A DNA stretch of 64,000 nt from Parabacteroides distasonis (GTDB lineage: Bacteria > Bacteroidota > Bacteroidia > Bacteroidales > Tannerellaceae): positions 60,592-124,591 of the forward strand of contig JAFBIR010000012.1 of the NCBI GenBank assembly GCA_021531385.1, given 5' to 3'. Position numbers and translations under genes: made by a program. The notes under the pieces are model-generated. The model had not been told where the DNA came from, ran no database searches, and saw only the letters and a list, made by a program, of their open reading frames with translations. Position 1 is the stretch's first letter; each line of letters starts with the position of its first letter. This document shows positions 1-9,080 of this stretch, piece after piece.

Positions 1-1085
1 TTTGCATCGCAATAGGTAGCAATTGCGGCCATCATCTCCTCTGGATTGGCGAAAGCGGGATCGTCCGGATTGATCAACCCCTCAAATGTGCTCTCTGTGG
101 CCATGCGGGTTAGGTCAGCGTAGCTGTACGTTTTCCCTTGTTTCTTCCAAGTGGCCCGGCAGCGCTCTAACAACCACATACCGGTGATGTTCTTCAAGAA
201 ACGGGTAGTTCCCTCGATGCCACCTTCGTTGGTGAAGTTGTGGGCAAACGATTCATCCGTGATGATTGGCTGCTCCGTCTCGATACCCATCAAGCTCCAA
301 GTGCCACTACTCAGGTAGGCGAAATGGGGCGAGCGAGCTGGCACTGCCGCTACCGCAGAGGCAGTATCATGTCCGGCTACCGCAATGACAGGTACAGGCT
401 CTATACCGGTTTGCTGGCAGACAGTCTCGCACAACGGACCGACAGTCGTGCCCGGCATGACTATCGAACAAAATTGCGAGGGAGAAACGCCTACCTGTTC
501 CAACAGATCGTAGTCAAACTTGTGCGTATAGGGATTCAACAACTGGGAAGTGGAGGCGATGGTGTACTCGCACACCTGCTGCTCTGTGAGCATATAGGTC
601 AACAGATCTGGTATGAACAAGATCCGCTCAGCGATCTCTTGAGGCACGTACATATCCTCATAGGTACGGAAAAGCTGAAACAGACTGTTGAACGGTAATA
701 CCTGTATGCCGGTACGGGCATAGACTTCTCGCTTGGGAAGGTGCTTAAAGAAATCTTCCGGTGCGCCCTCCGTATAGGGATCGCGATAGGCTCTGGGCAT
801 ACCCAGCAGCGTACCGTCGTTCGCCAAATAACCAAAGTCAACGCCCCAGGTGTCGATACCGATGGAACAAAGGGGTATGTGCTCTGCTGCACATTTGGAG
901 AGCCCCTCTAAAAGAGCACTGTATAGGTTGAATACATCCCAATAGTAATGCCCATGCAAGGCGACCATTGGAGTGGGAAAACGGTGGATCTCACGCATCG
1001 TGAACGATCCCTCTTGTAGGCTGCCCAACACGGCCCGGCCACTGGTGGCTCCTATGTCGAACGCTAAAAAATGAAAGGCTTTCAT
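1..1085 (-). CDS. rhaB: Rhamnulokinase, 3' end cut by window edge
   Basis: FGGY-family sugar kinase that phosphorylates L-rhamnulose in cytoplasmic rhamnose catabolism. The open frame starts at the ATG complementary to 1083-1085 and runs off the left edge, giving about 361 of an expected roughly 490 residues. Seen: N-terminal phosphate-binding loop DIGATSGR at residues 10-17, the IDTWGVDFGYL block at about 77-87 that is characteristic of RhaB rather than xylulokinase or glycerol kinase, and in the C-terminal half VAGHDTASAV and SSGTWSL (ATPase-fold hinge motifs). It is transcribed away from an AraC-type regulator with only about 100 bp between them, the usual layout of Bacteroidales rhamnose loci. 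The substrate call rests on family motifs; the other rhamnose genes would lie left of the window. Confidence 0.93.
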   Translation of the reverse strand, partial: MKAFHFLAFDIGATSGRAVLGSLQEGSFTMREIHRFPTPMVALHGHYYWDVFNLYSALLEGLSKCAAEHIPLCSIGIDTWGVDFGYLANDGTLLGMPRAYRDPYTEGAPEDFFKHLPKREVYARTGIQVLPFNSLFQLFRTYEDMYVPQEIAERILFIPDLLTYMLTEQQVCEYTIASTSQLLNPYTHKFDYDLLEQVGVSPSQFCSIVMPGTTVGPLCETVCQQTGIEPVPVIAVAGHDTASAVAAVPARSPHFAYLSSGTWSLMGIETEQPIITDESFAHNFTNEGGIEGTTRFLKNITGMWLLERCRATWKKQGKTYSYADLTRMATESTFEGLINPDDPAFANPEEMMAAIATYCDA

Positions 1086-1118
1086 GATATTTGCTAAACT
1101 TATTCGTATTAATGGGAG

Positions 1119-1126
1119 CAAAAGTA
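1119..1126 (-). promoter_or_regulatory. -7 box for rhaB
   Basis: The minus strand reads TACTTTTG here, matching the Bacteroidota -7 consensus TAnnTTTG, 34 nt before the rhaB start. No clear TTTG -33 box lies at the expected distance, as expected if an activator is needed. It nearly abuts the opposing regulator promoter. Confidence 0.55.
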
Positions 1127-1139
1127 TGACCTTTCTTGC

Positions 1140-1147
1140 TATCTTTG
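1140..1147 (+). promoter_or_regulatory. -7 box for the AraC-type regulator
   Basis: TATCTTTG matches the Bacteroidota -7 consensus and lies 36 nt before the ATG at 1183. It is only 14 bp from the divergent rhaB -7 box, so the two promoters overlap. This position also argues against the alternative TTG start at 1171. Confidence 0.55.
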
Positions 1148-1182
1148 CTTCATAAAATGATTTTAAACCTTTGATTTCTGAC

Positions 1183-2070
1183 ATGAATTGCATAAAAGAG
1201 GATGTTCAATGCTATCTGACTATCAGTCCTACCGATGAGGACTGGGGTATCGTGGTGACTACCGTAGGGCATCAAACCATACAGGCCGGCGGCGTTTATC
1301 CTCCTTCTCGTCATCCCGATAGATATGCGTTCCATCCACAAGAGGGTCGGGTACTCAATGAGTATCAGTTGGTCTATATCACACGAGGGCAAGGCTATTT
1401 CTCCTCTCAATCTTGCAGACGTAAGGCGATTACCGCAGGGACTATTATCTTGTTGTTTCCCGGTGAGTGGCATAGCTATTATCCCGATGTGCAGACCGGT
1501 TGGGAGGAACATTGGGTAGGTTTTAGGGGACCTCACATTGATCGGCGTGTGGAGAAGCGTTTCTTTAGCAGGGAGGAGCCGATTCATCATATTGGAGTCA
1601 GCTCGACGATTCTCAATCTCTATGAGGATATTCTTCGGTTTGCGGGTGAGGAGCGAAGCGGTTATCAGCAGATGATCTCCAGCATTGTGCTTCACATCTT
1701 GGGTGTGATTTATTATAAGGAAAAGAACAACGCTTTCTCCGACACCTATGTGGTGGAGAAGATCAATCAAGCGCGGCTCTTGATGAAGGAGCATGTGGAG
1801 AATCCGCTGCGTGCGGAGGACATTGCGATGCGTTTGGGGTTAAGTTACTCCTGGTTTCGCCGTATGTTCAAGGAATATACGGGCTCTTCGCCTGCCCAAT
1901 ACCAGGCACAGCAGCGCTTGTTGCGTGCGAAGGAATTGCTGACCACCTCGCAGCTTTCTATTTCTGAGATCGCTTATGCGCTTCAATTTGAGAATGCCGG
2001 CCAGTTCTCTACCTTTTTCCGTAGGAGAGAGAATGTGACGCCCTCTGAGTTTAGGGAGCGTAGCCATTGA
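1183..2070 (+). CDS. AraC-family regulator, probably of rhamnose catabolism
   Basis: Transcription factor of about 295 residues. The N-terminal part (about 30-150) looks like the cupin-type sugar-sensing domain of AraC/RhaS proteins; the C-terminal 100 residues carry two helix-turn-helix units (AEDIAMRLGLSYSWFRRMF and ISEIAYALQFENAGQFSTFF, the latter being the conserved AraC signature). I chose the ATG at 1183; an in-frame TTG at 1171 would add four residues but sits too close to the predicted transcription start. Divergent from rhaB with overlapping promoters, so control of the rhamnose genes is a strong inference, but the ligand cannot be read from sequence. It plays the role of Bacteroides RhaR. 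Confidence 0.88.
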   Translation: MNCIKEDVQCYLTISPTDEDWGIVVTTVGHQTIQAGGVYPPSRHPDRYAFHPQEGRVLNEYQLVYITRGQGYFSSQSCRRKAITAGTIILLFPGEWHSYYPDVQTGWEEHWVGFRGPHIDRRVEKRFFSREEPIHHIGVSSTILNLYEDILRFAGEERSGYQQMISSIVLHILGVIYYKEKNNAFSDTYVVEKINQARLLMKEHVENPLRAEDIAMRLGLSYSWFRRMFKEYTGSSPAQYQAQQRLLRAKELLTTSQLSISEIAYALQFENAGQFSTFFRRRENVTPSEFRERSH

Positions 2071-2083
2071 GTGCGAGGCCTGC

Positions 2084-2133
2084 AAAAAAATAGGAGAGAA
2101 AAGCTACTCATTTTGAGTTAACTTTTCCCTCCT
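2084..2133 (-). terminator. Terminator for rpmE2
   Basis: A long imperfect hairpin: AGGAGAGAAAAG (2092-2103) pairs with CTTTTCCCTCCT (2122-2133), with a further ACTCA/TGAGT inner stem. On the minus strand it is followed by a run of seven T (complement of 2084-2090). It lies between two convergent genes and may also stop the AraC-gene transcript. Confidence 0.8.
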
Positions 2134-2165
2134 GATTGTTTCTTGTATCGTTGCGGACGAAAGAA

Positions 2166-2420
2166 TTATTTCTTCTTACGGTTACCGTAGCGGCTCATGA
2201 ACTTATCGACACGACCAGCAGTATCCACCAACTTAGACTTACCAGTGTAGAACGGGTGAGAAGTGTTAGAGATCTCGACCTTTACCAACGGATAAGTAAC
2301 GCCATCGATCTCGATCGTCTCTTTTGCGTTAATCGTTGAACGAGTGATGAATGTATCATCGTTTGACATGTCCTTGAATACCACAGGACGATAGTTCTCA
2401 GGATGAATTCCTTTTTTCAT
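2166..2420 (-). CDS. rpmE2: 50S ribosomal protein L31 type B
   Basis: 84-residue ribosomal protein, full length. The sequence begins [15 protein letters not shown] and contains the [20 protein letters not shown] core and the [13 protein letters not shown] block typical of L31. It lacks the CxxC zinc-binding pair of type A L31, so it is the zinc-independent type B form, in many bacteria the paralogue used under zinc limitation; whether a type A copy exists elsewhere is not visible here. A monocistronic unit with its own canonical promoter (2481-2511) and terminator, and a leader of about 55 nt that could hold regulation, although no known element was recognised in it. Confidence 0.96.
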   Translation of the reverse strand: MKKGIHPENYRPVVFKDMSNDDTFITRSTINAKETIEIDGVTYPLVKVEISNTSHPFYTGKSKLVDTAGRVDKFMSRYGNRKKK

Positions 2421-2480
2421 TGCTTTATTTCTGTTTTTAATTTATACTACTTTATATTGGTAACCGGTATTTTCGAGCGG

Positions 2481-2511
2481 CAAAGGTATAGCTTTACGGT
2501 CAATAAACAAA
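2481..2511 (-). promoter_or_regulatory. Canonical promoter of rpmE2
   Basis: On the minus strand TTTG (complement of 2508-2511), 19 bp, then TACCTTTG (complement of 2481-2488): an exact Bacteroidota housekeeping promoter. Confidence 0.85.
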
Positions 2512-2593
2512 GAAAAACGCATTCTTTTTTTCGCCCAGTTAGAATTTGATATAAATTATGGCCGTAAAAAAGCGTTGTGTGATGAAACTTGTG

Positions 2594-2601
2594 TATATTT
2601 G
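2594..2601 (+). promoter_or_regulatory. -7 box for fructose-bisphosphate aldolase gene
   Basis: TATATTTG followed by C, 41 nt before the ATG at 2643. A GTTG at 2574-2577 is only 16 bp upstream, so the -33 element is weak or absent. Confidence 0.6.
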
Positions 2602-2642
2602 CGGAAGTTTTAAATTACTAACGTAATAACGTATTAAACATT

Positions 2643-3641
2643 ATGGTAAGTTACAAACAATTAGGTTTGGTGAACACAAAAGAGATGTTCGCTAAGGCAA
2701 TCAAGGGTGGCTATGCAATCCCTGCGTTCAACTTCAACAACATGGAGCAGTTGCAAGCAATTATCAAGGCTTCTGTAGAGACGAAGTCTCCGGTGATCTT
2801 GCAGGTGTCTAAGGGTGCGCGTAACTATGCGAACCAGACATTGCTTCGTTATATGGCTGAGGGCGCAGTTGAGTACGCTAAGGAGTTGGGCTGCGAGCAT
2901 CCGCAGATCGTTTTGCACTTGGATCACGGTGATAGCTTCGAGTTGTGTAAGTCTTGTGTAGATATGGGCTTCTCTTCTGTAATGATCGATGGCTCTCATT
3001 TGCCTTATGAGGAGAACGTTGCGTTGACAAAGAAGGTTGTTGAGTACGCACATCAGTATGACGTTACCGTAGAGGGTGAGCTGGGTGTATTGGCAGGTGT
3101 TGAGGATGAGGTTTCCGCAGACCATCACACTTATACTGATCCTGAGGAGGTAATCGATTTCGCTACACGTACAGGTTGCGATTCTTTGGCTATCTCTATT
3201 GGTACTTCTCACGGTGCTTACAAGTTCACTCCGGAGCAGTGTACAATTGATCCTGAGACAGGTCGCATGGTTCCTCCTCCTTTGGCATTCGATGTATTGA
3301 AGGCTGTTGAGGAGAAGTTGCCGGGCTTCCCCATCGTGCTCCACGGTTCTTCTTCTGTTCCCCAGGATGAGGTTGAGACAATCAACAAATATGGTGGCGC
3401 ATTGAAGGCTGCTATCGGTATCCCCGAGGAGTGGTTACGTGAGGCTGCTAAGTCTGCTGTTTGCAAGATCAACATCGACTCTGACTCTCGTTTGGCTATG
3501 ACAGCTGCTATCCGTAAGGTCTTCGCTGAGAAGCCGGCTGAGTTCGACCCGCGTAAGTATCTGGGTCCGGCTCGTGACAACATGGAGAAGCTGTACAAGC
3601 ACAAGATCATCAACGTACTTGGCTCTAACGACAAGTTGTAA
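2643..3641 (+). CDS. fba: Class II fructose-1,6-bisphosphate aldolase
   Basis: Zinc-dependent aldolase of glycolysis and gluconeogenesis, splitting fructose-1,6-bisphosphate into dihydroxyacetone phosphate and glyceraldehyde-3-phosphate in the cytoplasm. 332 residues, full length. Seen: AFNFNNMEQL near the N-terminus, the catalytic/zinc block LHLDHGDS with Asp94 and His95, EGELG at about 138, GTSHGAYKF (zinc His) and VLHGSSSVP (zinc His, phosphate binding). The DHGD context points to the class IIB branch. Codon choice is strongly biased (GCT, TCT, GGT) as in other highly expressed genes of this window. Monocistronic, ended by a strong hairpin at 3676-3709. Confidence 0.97.
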   Translation: MVSYKQLGLVNTKEMFAKAIKGGYAIPAFNFNNMEQLQAIIKASVETKSPVILQVSKGARNYANQTLLRYMAEGAVEYAKELGCEHPQIVLHLDHGDSFELCKSCVDMGFSSVMIDGSHLPYEENVALTKKVVEYAHQYDVTVEGELGVLAGVEDEVSADHHTYTDPEEVIDFATRTGCDSLAISIGTSHGAYKFTPEQCTIDPETGRMVPPPLAFDVLKAVEEKLPGFPIVLHGSSSVPQDEVETINKYGGALKAAIGIPEEWLREAAKSAVCKINIDSDSRLAMTAAIRKVFAEKPAEFDPRKYLGPARDNMEKLYKHKIINVLGSNDKL

Positions 3642-3675
3642 TCAACGCATTTGGTTGACAAAACATAGGAAAGGA

Positions 3676-3709
3676 GAGAGTGTCGGTGCTATTCGGCACT
3701 CTCTTTTTT
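3676..3709 (+). terminator. Rho-independent terminator of fba
   Basis: GAGAGTGTCG (3676-3685) pairs with CGGCACTCTC (3694-3703), one wobble, followed by six T. Confidence 0.9.
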
Positions 3710-3756
3710 GTTAGGAAGACATATAAAAGATTGTAGGGAAAAATCAACAAGAGACA

Positions 3757-4380
3757 ATGAGAAAACTAATGAATGTAGCCCTGGCCTTTATGGGGCTTTG
3801 GCTTTGTGCCGTATCGGCACAAGCGCAATCCTGGAAAGATATTTTGAGTTCAGAGACCGTTCAGAAGGTCGTTTCAACCGTTACCGGAGGACAATCGGTG
3901 ACAGCTACCAGCTTGCAGGGAACGTGGACCTATGTGGATCCGGCTGTGCAGTTGGGAAGCGATAACACTTTGAAGCAAATTGCGGGAGCTGCTGCAACCA
4001 CGGAGTTAGAGAAGAAATTGAAGGAGCAATGCACCAAGGTGGGCATTGTAGAGGGCGTGTTTAACTATACTTTCAATGCGGACAGCACCTTTACCAGTGC
4101 GTTGAAGAAGGGTTCCTTGAAGGGAACCTACAGCGTGAATGAGGCGGATAAGAGCATCGCCTTTACTTATACGGCCGGCACGTCCAACCGCGCGATTTAT
4201 ACCTTGACCGCCACTACGGTCTTGGCAGGCGATAACCTTACATTGCTGTTTAATGCAGACAAATTGCTTACGTTCTTGACGAAGGTCGCATCGCTGAGCA
4301 GTAATAATACGTTGCAATCGCTTAGCCAGTTAGCGAATCAGTATGACGGTTTGATGTTAGGTTTCGATTTGAAGAAATAA
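3757..4380 (+). CDS. Exported lipocalin-like protein (DUF4923)
   Basis: 207 residues with a clear signal peptide (MRKLMNVALAFMGLWLCAVSAQAQ, cleavage after AQA). The mature part resembles the Bacteroidales DUF4923 family, a small beta-rich lipocalin-like fold: LQGTWTYVDPAVQLGSDN, an AAATTELEKKLKEQCTKVGI helix, then repeated beta strands (GVFNYTFNADSTFTSALKKG, GTYSVNEADKSIAFTYTA). Probably periplasmic or surface-exposed. Function is unknown; no catalytic motif is visible. It stands alone between fba and ald, and shares a long bidirectional terminator with ald. Confidence 0.75.
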   Translation: MRKLMNVALAFMGLWLCAVSAQAQSWKDILSSETVQKVVSTVTGGQSVTATSLQGTWTYVDPAVQLGSDNTLKQIAGAAATTELEKKLKEQCTKVGIVEGVFNYTFNADSTFTSALKKGSLKGTYSVNEADKSIAFTYTAGTSNRAIYTLTATTVLAGDNLTLLFNADKLLTFLTKVASLSSNNTLQSLSQLANQYDGLMLGFDLKK

Positions 4381-4383
4381 AAG

Positions 4384-4433
4384 AATAAGGTTCGGCCTCT
4401 TTTCTATTGATTGGCAAGCAGCCGAACCTTATT
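4384..4433. terminator. Bidirectional terminator between convergent genes
   Basis: Perfect 13-bp stem AATAAGGTTCGGC (4384-4396) with GCCGAACCTTATT (4421-4433); T-rich on the plus side, and a T-rich stretch also follows on the minus side. Serves the DUF4923 gene and ald. Confidence 0.85.
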
Positions 4434-4441
4434 GTTCGTTT

Positions 4442-5530
4442 TTATAAATCTTTATATAGAGCGGCTACGGCTGGATAGACAATCTTTCCATCTACGATAT
4501 TAAGGCCAAGCTGTAAGCCTGGATCAGCAGCGCAAGCCTTTTCCCAGCCTTGATCAGCCAATTTGATAGCGTAGGGCAGTGTGGCGTTGGTCAATGCGAG
4601 CGTAGAGGTTTGTGGAACCGCTCCTGGGATATTGGCTACACAATAGTGGATTACCCCATCCACTTCGAAGATCGGCTCTGCATGAGTGGTCGGGTGAGAG
4701 GTTTCAAAACAGCCTCCTTGATCGATGGCGACATCCACTAATACGCTACCTGGTTTCATCAGTTTGAGCATCTCACGGGTAATGAGGTGCGGTGTCTTCG
4801 CACCGGGAATCAAGACTGCGCCAATCACGAGATCGGTCGTTGGCAATTCCTGTTCGATGTTGTGGGTGGAAGAATAGAGTGTCTTGACATTCTTGGGGAG
4901 TGTCTCTGCCAACGCACGCAGACGAGGTAGCGAGATGTCGGCCAATGTGACATCGGCACCTAAGCCAGCTGCCATCAAAGCGGCGTTATGGCCTACGATA
5001 CCTCCACCAATGACCAACACCTTGGCCGGTTTCACACCTGGCACACCGCCTAACAACATGCCTTTGCCTCCTTGTGGTTTCTCCAAAAAGCGTGCGCCCT
5101 CTTGGATGGACATACGTCCAGCTACCTCACTCATGGGAATCAATAGGGGTAAGGAATGATTGGGACCTTCTACTGTCTCGTAAGCCAAGCAGGTGGCTCC
5201 GCTATGAAGCATAGCTTCGGTCAGTTCCCGATCAGAAGCAAAATGGAAATAGGTGAAGAGCAACTGGCCCTTTTTCACTAAGGCATACTCACTTTCGATG
5301 GGTTCTTTCACTTTGATGATCATCTCGGCGATGTCATATACCGCTTCAATGGTAGGCAGGATTTGGGCTCCTGCCGCTACATAATCTTCATCAGGGAATC
5401 CACTGTTGATTCCTGCCGTGTGCTGAACATACACACTGTGCCCTTTTCTCACTAACTCTTTTGCGCCAGCTGGTGTCAATGCGACGCGGTTTTCATTGTT
5501 CTTAATCTCTTTTGGGACTCCAATTATCAT
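4442..5530 (-). CDS. ald: Alanine dehydrogenase
   Basis: NAD-dependent oxidative deamination of L-alanine to pyruvate and ammonia, or the reverse. I place the start at the ATG complementary to 5528-5530 (MIIGVPKEIKNNENRVALTP), giving 362 residues; the in-frame extension to 5569 lies in the promoter/terminator region and lacks family similarity. Seen: N-terminal substrate domain with RVALTPAGAKELV and HTAGINSGFPD, the Rossmann loop VIGGGIVGHNAALMAAGLGADV, SVLVDVAIDQGGCFETSHPTTH, and C-terminal YCVANIPGAVPQTSTLALTNATLPY, all typical of Ald rather than of transhydrogenase alpha subunits. It follows secA on the same strand but is separated from it by a terminator. Confidence 0.95.
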   Translation of the reverse strand: MIIGVPKEIKNNENRVALTPAGAKELVRKGHSVYVQHTAGINSGFPDEDYVAAGAQILPTIEAVYDIAEMIIKVKEPIESEYALVKKGQLLFTYFHFASDRELTEAMLHSGATCLAYETVEGPNHSLPLLIPMSEVAGRMSIQEGARFLEKPQGGKGMLLGGVPGVKPAKVLVIGGGIVGHNAALMAAGLGADVTLADISLPRLRALAETLPKNVKTLYSSTHNIEQELPTTDLVIGAVLIPGAKTPHLITREMLKLMKPGSVLVDVAIDQGGCFETSHPTTHAEPIFEVDGVIHYCVANIPGAVPQTSTLALTNATLPYAIKLADQGWEKACAADPGLQLGLNIVDGKIVYPAVAALYKDL

Positions 5531-5567
5531 AACTAATGGTATTAAAAGGTTTATGGGGCGAATGTAC

Positions 5568-5602
5568 AAAAAAAGAGGAACAGACTATTCCGTCTATCCC
5601 TC
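5568..5602 (-). terminator. Terminator of secA
   Basis: On the minus strand an 11-bp stem (GAGGGATAGAC with GTCTGTTCCTC, two G-T wobbles) followed by seven T. It lies immediately upstream of ald, so the ald promoter must sit in or just after it. Confidence 0.85.
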
Positions 5603-5630
5603 CTTTTAACACGTTAATTATACTGAAAAA

Positions 5631-8600
5631 TCAGAGCCCTTGTCCGTGGCAATTTTTGTACTTCTTGCCACTGCCACAGGGACAAAGATCATTGCGTCCC
5701 ACACGCTTCTCCGCTCTTACGGCATCGGGGTGAGCCGTCTCGTCTGCATTCTCCTCATTTGTAAGCTCACGCTGCTCCGTCTCAGCCTCTTTTACTTCAA
5801 TAGCCTGTTGGGCTTGCTGTGCCTGTTGCGCCTTCTTCTGCGCTTGCTCTTGGATACGAGCACGCTCTTGGGCAATGGCTTCAGCGGCCTGTTTAGCCAG
5901 CGCCTCTTGTCGGGCAGCCATGGCTTGAAGCTCCTCCTCTGTCGGTTCTCGACGTACAGGAATCTGTCCACGCATCAAGACGGCTACAGTCTTTCGGTTC
6001 ATAGCATCAACCATGTTCTTAAAGAGGTTATAGGACTCTAACTTGTAGATCAACAACGGATCTTTGTTCTCGTAACTTGCGTTCTGCACGGAGTGACGCA
6101 ACTCATCCATCTCACGCAAGTGTTCTTTCCAGGCCTCATCAATCATGTGGAGGATGATGGACTTTTGGAAGGCTTTTGTGATCACCTTGCTCTCGGTCTC
6201 GTAGGCCTCCTTCAGGTTGCAGGAGATGTTGTACATGCGTTTACCGTCTGTGATGGGGATCATGATGTTCTCATACATGGCACCCTGATTCTCGTAAACT
6301 TGCTGAATTACAGGGTGAGCAACCTGTGCGATGCGCTCCATGCGTCGTTTGAAGGTTTTCAAGGCCTCCTCAAAGAGTTTATCTGTCAGTTGGTTATGCT
6401 TTAACTCCTTAAATTCATCCAAGGTGAGGGGGCTTTCCATAGCGAATGTCTTAAAGATTTCCATCTTGAAGCTCTCGAAGTCATTCTCACACTGATCGGT
6501 AATCGCTACTGCAGTGTCGTAGAGGGTATTCAATACATCCAAACCAATGCGCTCTCCCATCAAGGCATGGCGACGACGGGTATAGATCACGGTACGCTGC
6601 GAGTTCATTACGTCGTCATATTCCAACAAGCGTTTACGAATACCGAAGTTATTCTCCTCGACCTTCTTCTGTGCACGCTCCACGGATCTACTCAACATAC
6701 TATGCTCTAAGACTTCACCCTCTTTGAAACCCAATTTGTCCATCAAACTGGCGATTTTCTCAGAGGCAAACAGACGCATCAAATCATCTTCCAAAGAGAC
6801 GAAGAACACAGAGGATCCCGGGTCTCCTTGACGGCCTGAACGACCACGCAACTGACGATCGACACGACGGCTCTCGTGGCGTTCCGTACCGATGATAGCC
6901 AAACCACCAGCCTCTTTCACCTCTTTGGACAGTTTAATATCCGTACCACGACCGGCCATGTTGGTGGCAATTGTCACCGTACTGCTTTGACCTGCTAATG
7001 CTACAATCTCAGCCTCTTTCTGGTGCAACTTTGCATTCAAAACATTGTGTTTGATGTTGCGGATCTTCAACATACGGCTCAGTAACTCAGAGATCTCAAC
7101 AGAGGTGGTACCCACCAATACGGGACGACCAGCCTGGGTCAATTGGACAATCTCCTCGATGACTGCATTGTATTTTTCACGCTTGGTCTTATAGATGCGG
7201 TCGTTCATGTCGATACGAGCGATCGGACGGTTGGTCGGGATAACGACCACATCCAACTTATAAATGTCCCAGAACTCTCCTGCCTCTGTCTCCGCTGTAC
7301 CGGTCATACCAGCCAACTTATGATACATACGGAAATAGTTTTGCAACGTGATGGTTGCAAACGTTTGTGTAGCGGCCTCCACTTTCACACGCTCTTTCGC
7401 CTCGATTGCCTGGTGCAAACCGTCGGAATAACGACGGCCATCCATAATACGGCCTGTCTGCTCATCAACGATCAATACTTTGTTGTCGATCACCACATAC
7501 TCATCGTCTTTCTCGAAGAGGGTGTAGGCCTTCAGCAGCTGGTTGATGGTATGTACACGCTCGCTCTTCACGGAGTAGTTGGAGAGGATCTCGTCCTTAC
7601 GGGCCTGCTTCTCCTCTTCGGTGCCTTGCATGTTCTCCAACTGCGACAACTCGGAGGTGATGTCGGGCAATACAAAGAAGGTTGGATCATCCGTCTTACC
7701 CGTCAGCAAGTCGATACCCTTATCGGTCAACTCAACGCTGTTGTTCTTCTCGTCGATCACAAAATAGAGCACATCGGTAGCCTCGTGCATGTGCTTGTTG
7801 TTCTCAGACATGTAGTATTCCTCGGCCTTCAACATCTGTGCCTTGACACCTTGCTCGCTGAGGTATTTGATTAATGCCTTGTTGCGCGGGAAACCCTTGT
7901 GGGAACGGAAAAGCTGAATGGCACCCTCATCGATCTCCGCTTGATCGTTGCTGGCCATCTTCTTCTTGGCCTCGATCAGCAACTGGGAACAGAGGTTCTT
8001 CTGGGCATTGACCACCACCTCAACGTTCGGTCGGAACTGTTCAAACAGTTGCTCCTCGCCACGGGGTACGGGACCGGAAATGATCAACGGTGTACGGGCA
8101 TCGTCGATCAACACGGAATCCACCTCATCGACAATGGCGAAGTTATGCTTGCGTTGCACCAGGTCTCTTGGGCTGGTTGCCATGTTATCACGTAGATAGT
8201 CAAAACCGAACTCGTTGTTCGTACCGAAGGTGATGTCTGCCTCATACGCCTTTCTGCGAGCCTCAGAGTTGGGACGATGCTTGTCAATGCAATCCACAGA
8301 AAGACCGTGGAACATATAGAGTGGCCCCATCCATTCAGAGTCACGCTTAGAGAGGTAGTCATTCACGGTTACGACATGCACACCGTTGCGGGTCAATGCG
8401 TTGAGGAAGACGGGTAGGGTTGCCACTAATGTCTTACCCTCACCGGTAGCCATCTCGGCGATCTTGCCTTTGTGCAAAACGACACCACCAAACAGTTGAA
8501 CATCATAGTGGACCATATCCCAAGTGATCTCGTTACCACCCGCTTTCCAGTGGTTCTGGTAGATCGCTTTGTCTCCCTCGATACGGACAAAATCATGGCG

Positions 8601-9023
8601 GGGAGCCAGTTCACGGTCGAACGGGGTGGCTGTTACCACTACCTCTTCGTTTTCAGCGAATCGGCGGGCAGTGTCTTTCATGATGGCGAATACCTCGGGC
8701 AGAGATTGGTCCAAAACCACCTCCATCTTATCGGTAATCGTCTTCTCGATTTTGTCCACCTCGGCCCAGATCGCTTCACGCTCCTCCAACTCCTTTGACT
8801 CGATACTATCACGCAGTTCCTTAACTTTCGCCTTTTCATCGGCCACTGCGTCTTGGATGCGCTGCTTGATCACATCCACCCTCGCACGCAACTCATCATT
8901 GGAGAGCGCTTGAATAGACGGATATACGGCTTTCACCTTATCTACCCAAGGGGTAATCTCTTTCAGGTCTCGTTGTGATTTGTTACCGAACAGCTTCGTC
9001 AATAACTCATTTATTCCTAACAT
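5631..9023 (-). CDS. secA: Preprotein translocase ATPase SecA
   Basis: Motor of the Sec export pathway, pushing unfolded preproteins through SecYEG. 1130 residues, longer than the roughly 900 of E. coli, as usual for Bacteroidota SecA with insertions in the motor domains. Seen: Walker A MATGEGKT (191-198), [16 protein letters not shown], Walker B/DEAD-like [22 protein letters not shown], second helicase half with [25 protein letters not shown] and [23 protein letters not shown], the helical scaffold, a Gln/Ala-rich linker, and a C-terminal zinc-binding [13 protein letters not shown] tail for SecB/ribosome contact. Monocistronic, with its own terminator. Confidence 0.98.
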   Translation of the reverse strand: MLGINELLTKLFGNKSQRDLKEITPWVDKVKAVYPSIQALSNDELRARVDVIKQRIQDAVADEKAKVKELRDSIESKELEEREAIWAEVDKIEKTITDKMEVVLDQSLPEVFAIMKDTARRFAENEEVVVTATPFDRELAPRHDFVRIEGDKAIYQNHWKAGGNEITWDMVHYDVQLFGGVVLHKGKIAEMATGEGKTLVATLPVFLNALTRNGVHVVTVNDYLSKRDSEWMGPLYMFHGLSVDCIDKHRPNSEARRKAYEADITFGTNNEFGFDYLRDNMATSPRDLVQRKHNFAIVDEVDSVLIDDARTPLIISGPVPRGEEQLFEQFRPNVEVVVNAQKNLCSQLLIEAKKKMASNDQAEIDEGAIQLFRSHKGFPRNKALIKYLSEQGVKAQMLKAEEYYMSENNKHMHEATDVLYFVIDEKNNSVELTDKGIDLLTGKTDDPTFFVLPDITSELSQLENMQGTEEEKQARKDEILSNYSVKSERVHTINQLLKAYTLFEKDDEYVVIDNKVLIVDEQTGRIMDGRRYSDGLHQAIEAKERVKVEAATQTFATITLQNYFRMYHKLAGMTGTAETEAGEFWDIYKLDVVVIPTNRPIARIDMNDRIYKTKREKYNAVIEEIVQLTQAGRPVLVGTTSVEISELLSRMLKIRNIKHNVLNAKLHQKEAEIVALAGQSSTVTIATNMAGRGTDIKLSKEVKEAGGLAIIGTERHESRRVDRQLRGRSGRQGDPGSSVFFVSLEDDLMRLFASEKIASLMDKLGFKEGEVLEHSMLSRSVERAQKKVEENNFGIRKRLLEYDDVMNSQRTVIYTRRRHALMGERIGLDVLNTLYDTAVAITDQCENDFESFKMEIFKTFAMESPLTLDEFKELKHNQLTDKLFEEALKTFKRRMERIAQVAHPVIQQVYENQGAMYENIMIPITDGKRMYNISCNLKEAYETESKVITKAFQKSIILHMIDEAWKEHLREMDELRHSVQNASYENKDPLLIYKLESYNLFKNMVDAMNRKTVAVLMRGQIPVRREPTEEELQAMAARQEALAKQAAEAIAQERARIQEQAQKKAQQAQQAQQAIEVKEAETEQRELTNEENADETAHPDAVRAEKRVGRNDLCPCGSGKKYKNCHGQGL

Positions 9024-9080
9024 ATATGTATTCTTTTTTTGCTGGTTAATAAAATAGATGTTTCATACACCTTTATAGAC

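Noticed and set aside
2661..3344. Long open frames opposite fba, secA and the GGGtGRT gene
   Set aside because: They are antisense shadows of strongly codon-biased genes; their translations show low-complexity Ser/Arg/Leu-rich patterns without family motifs.
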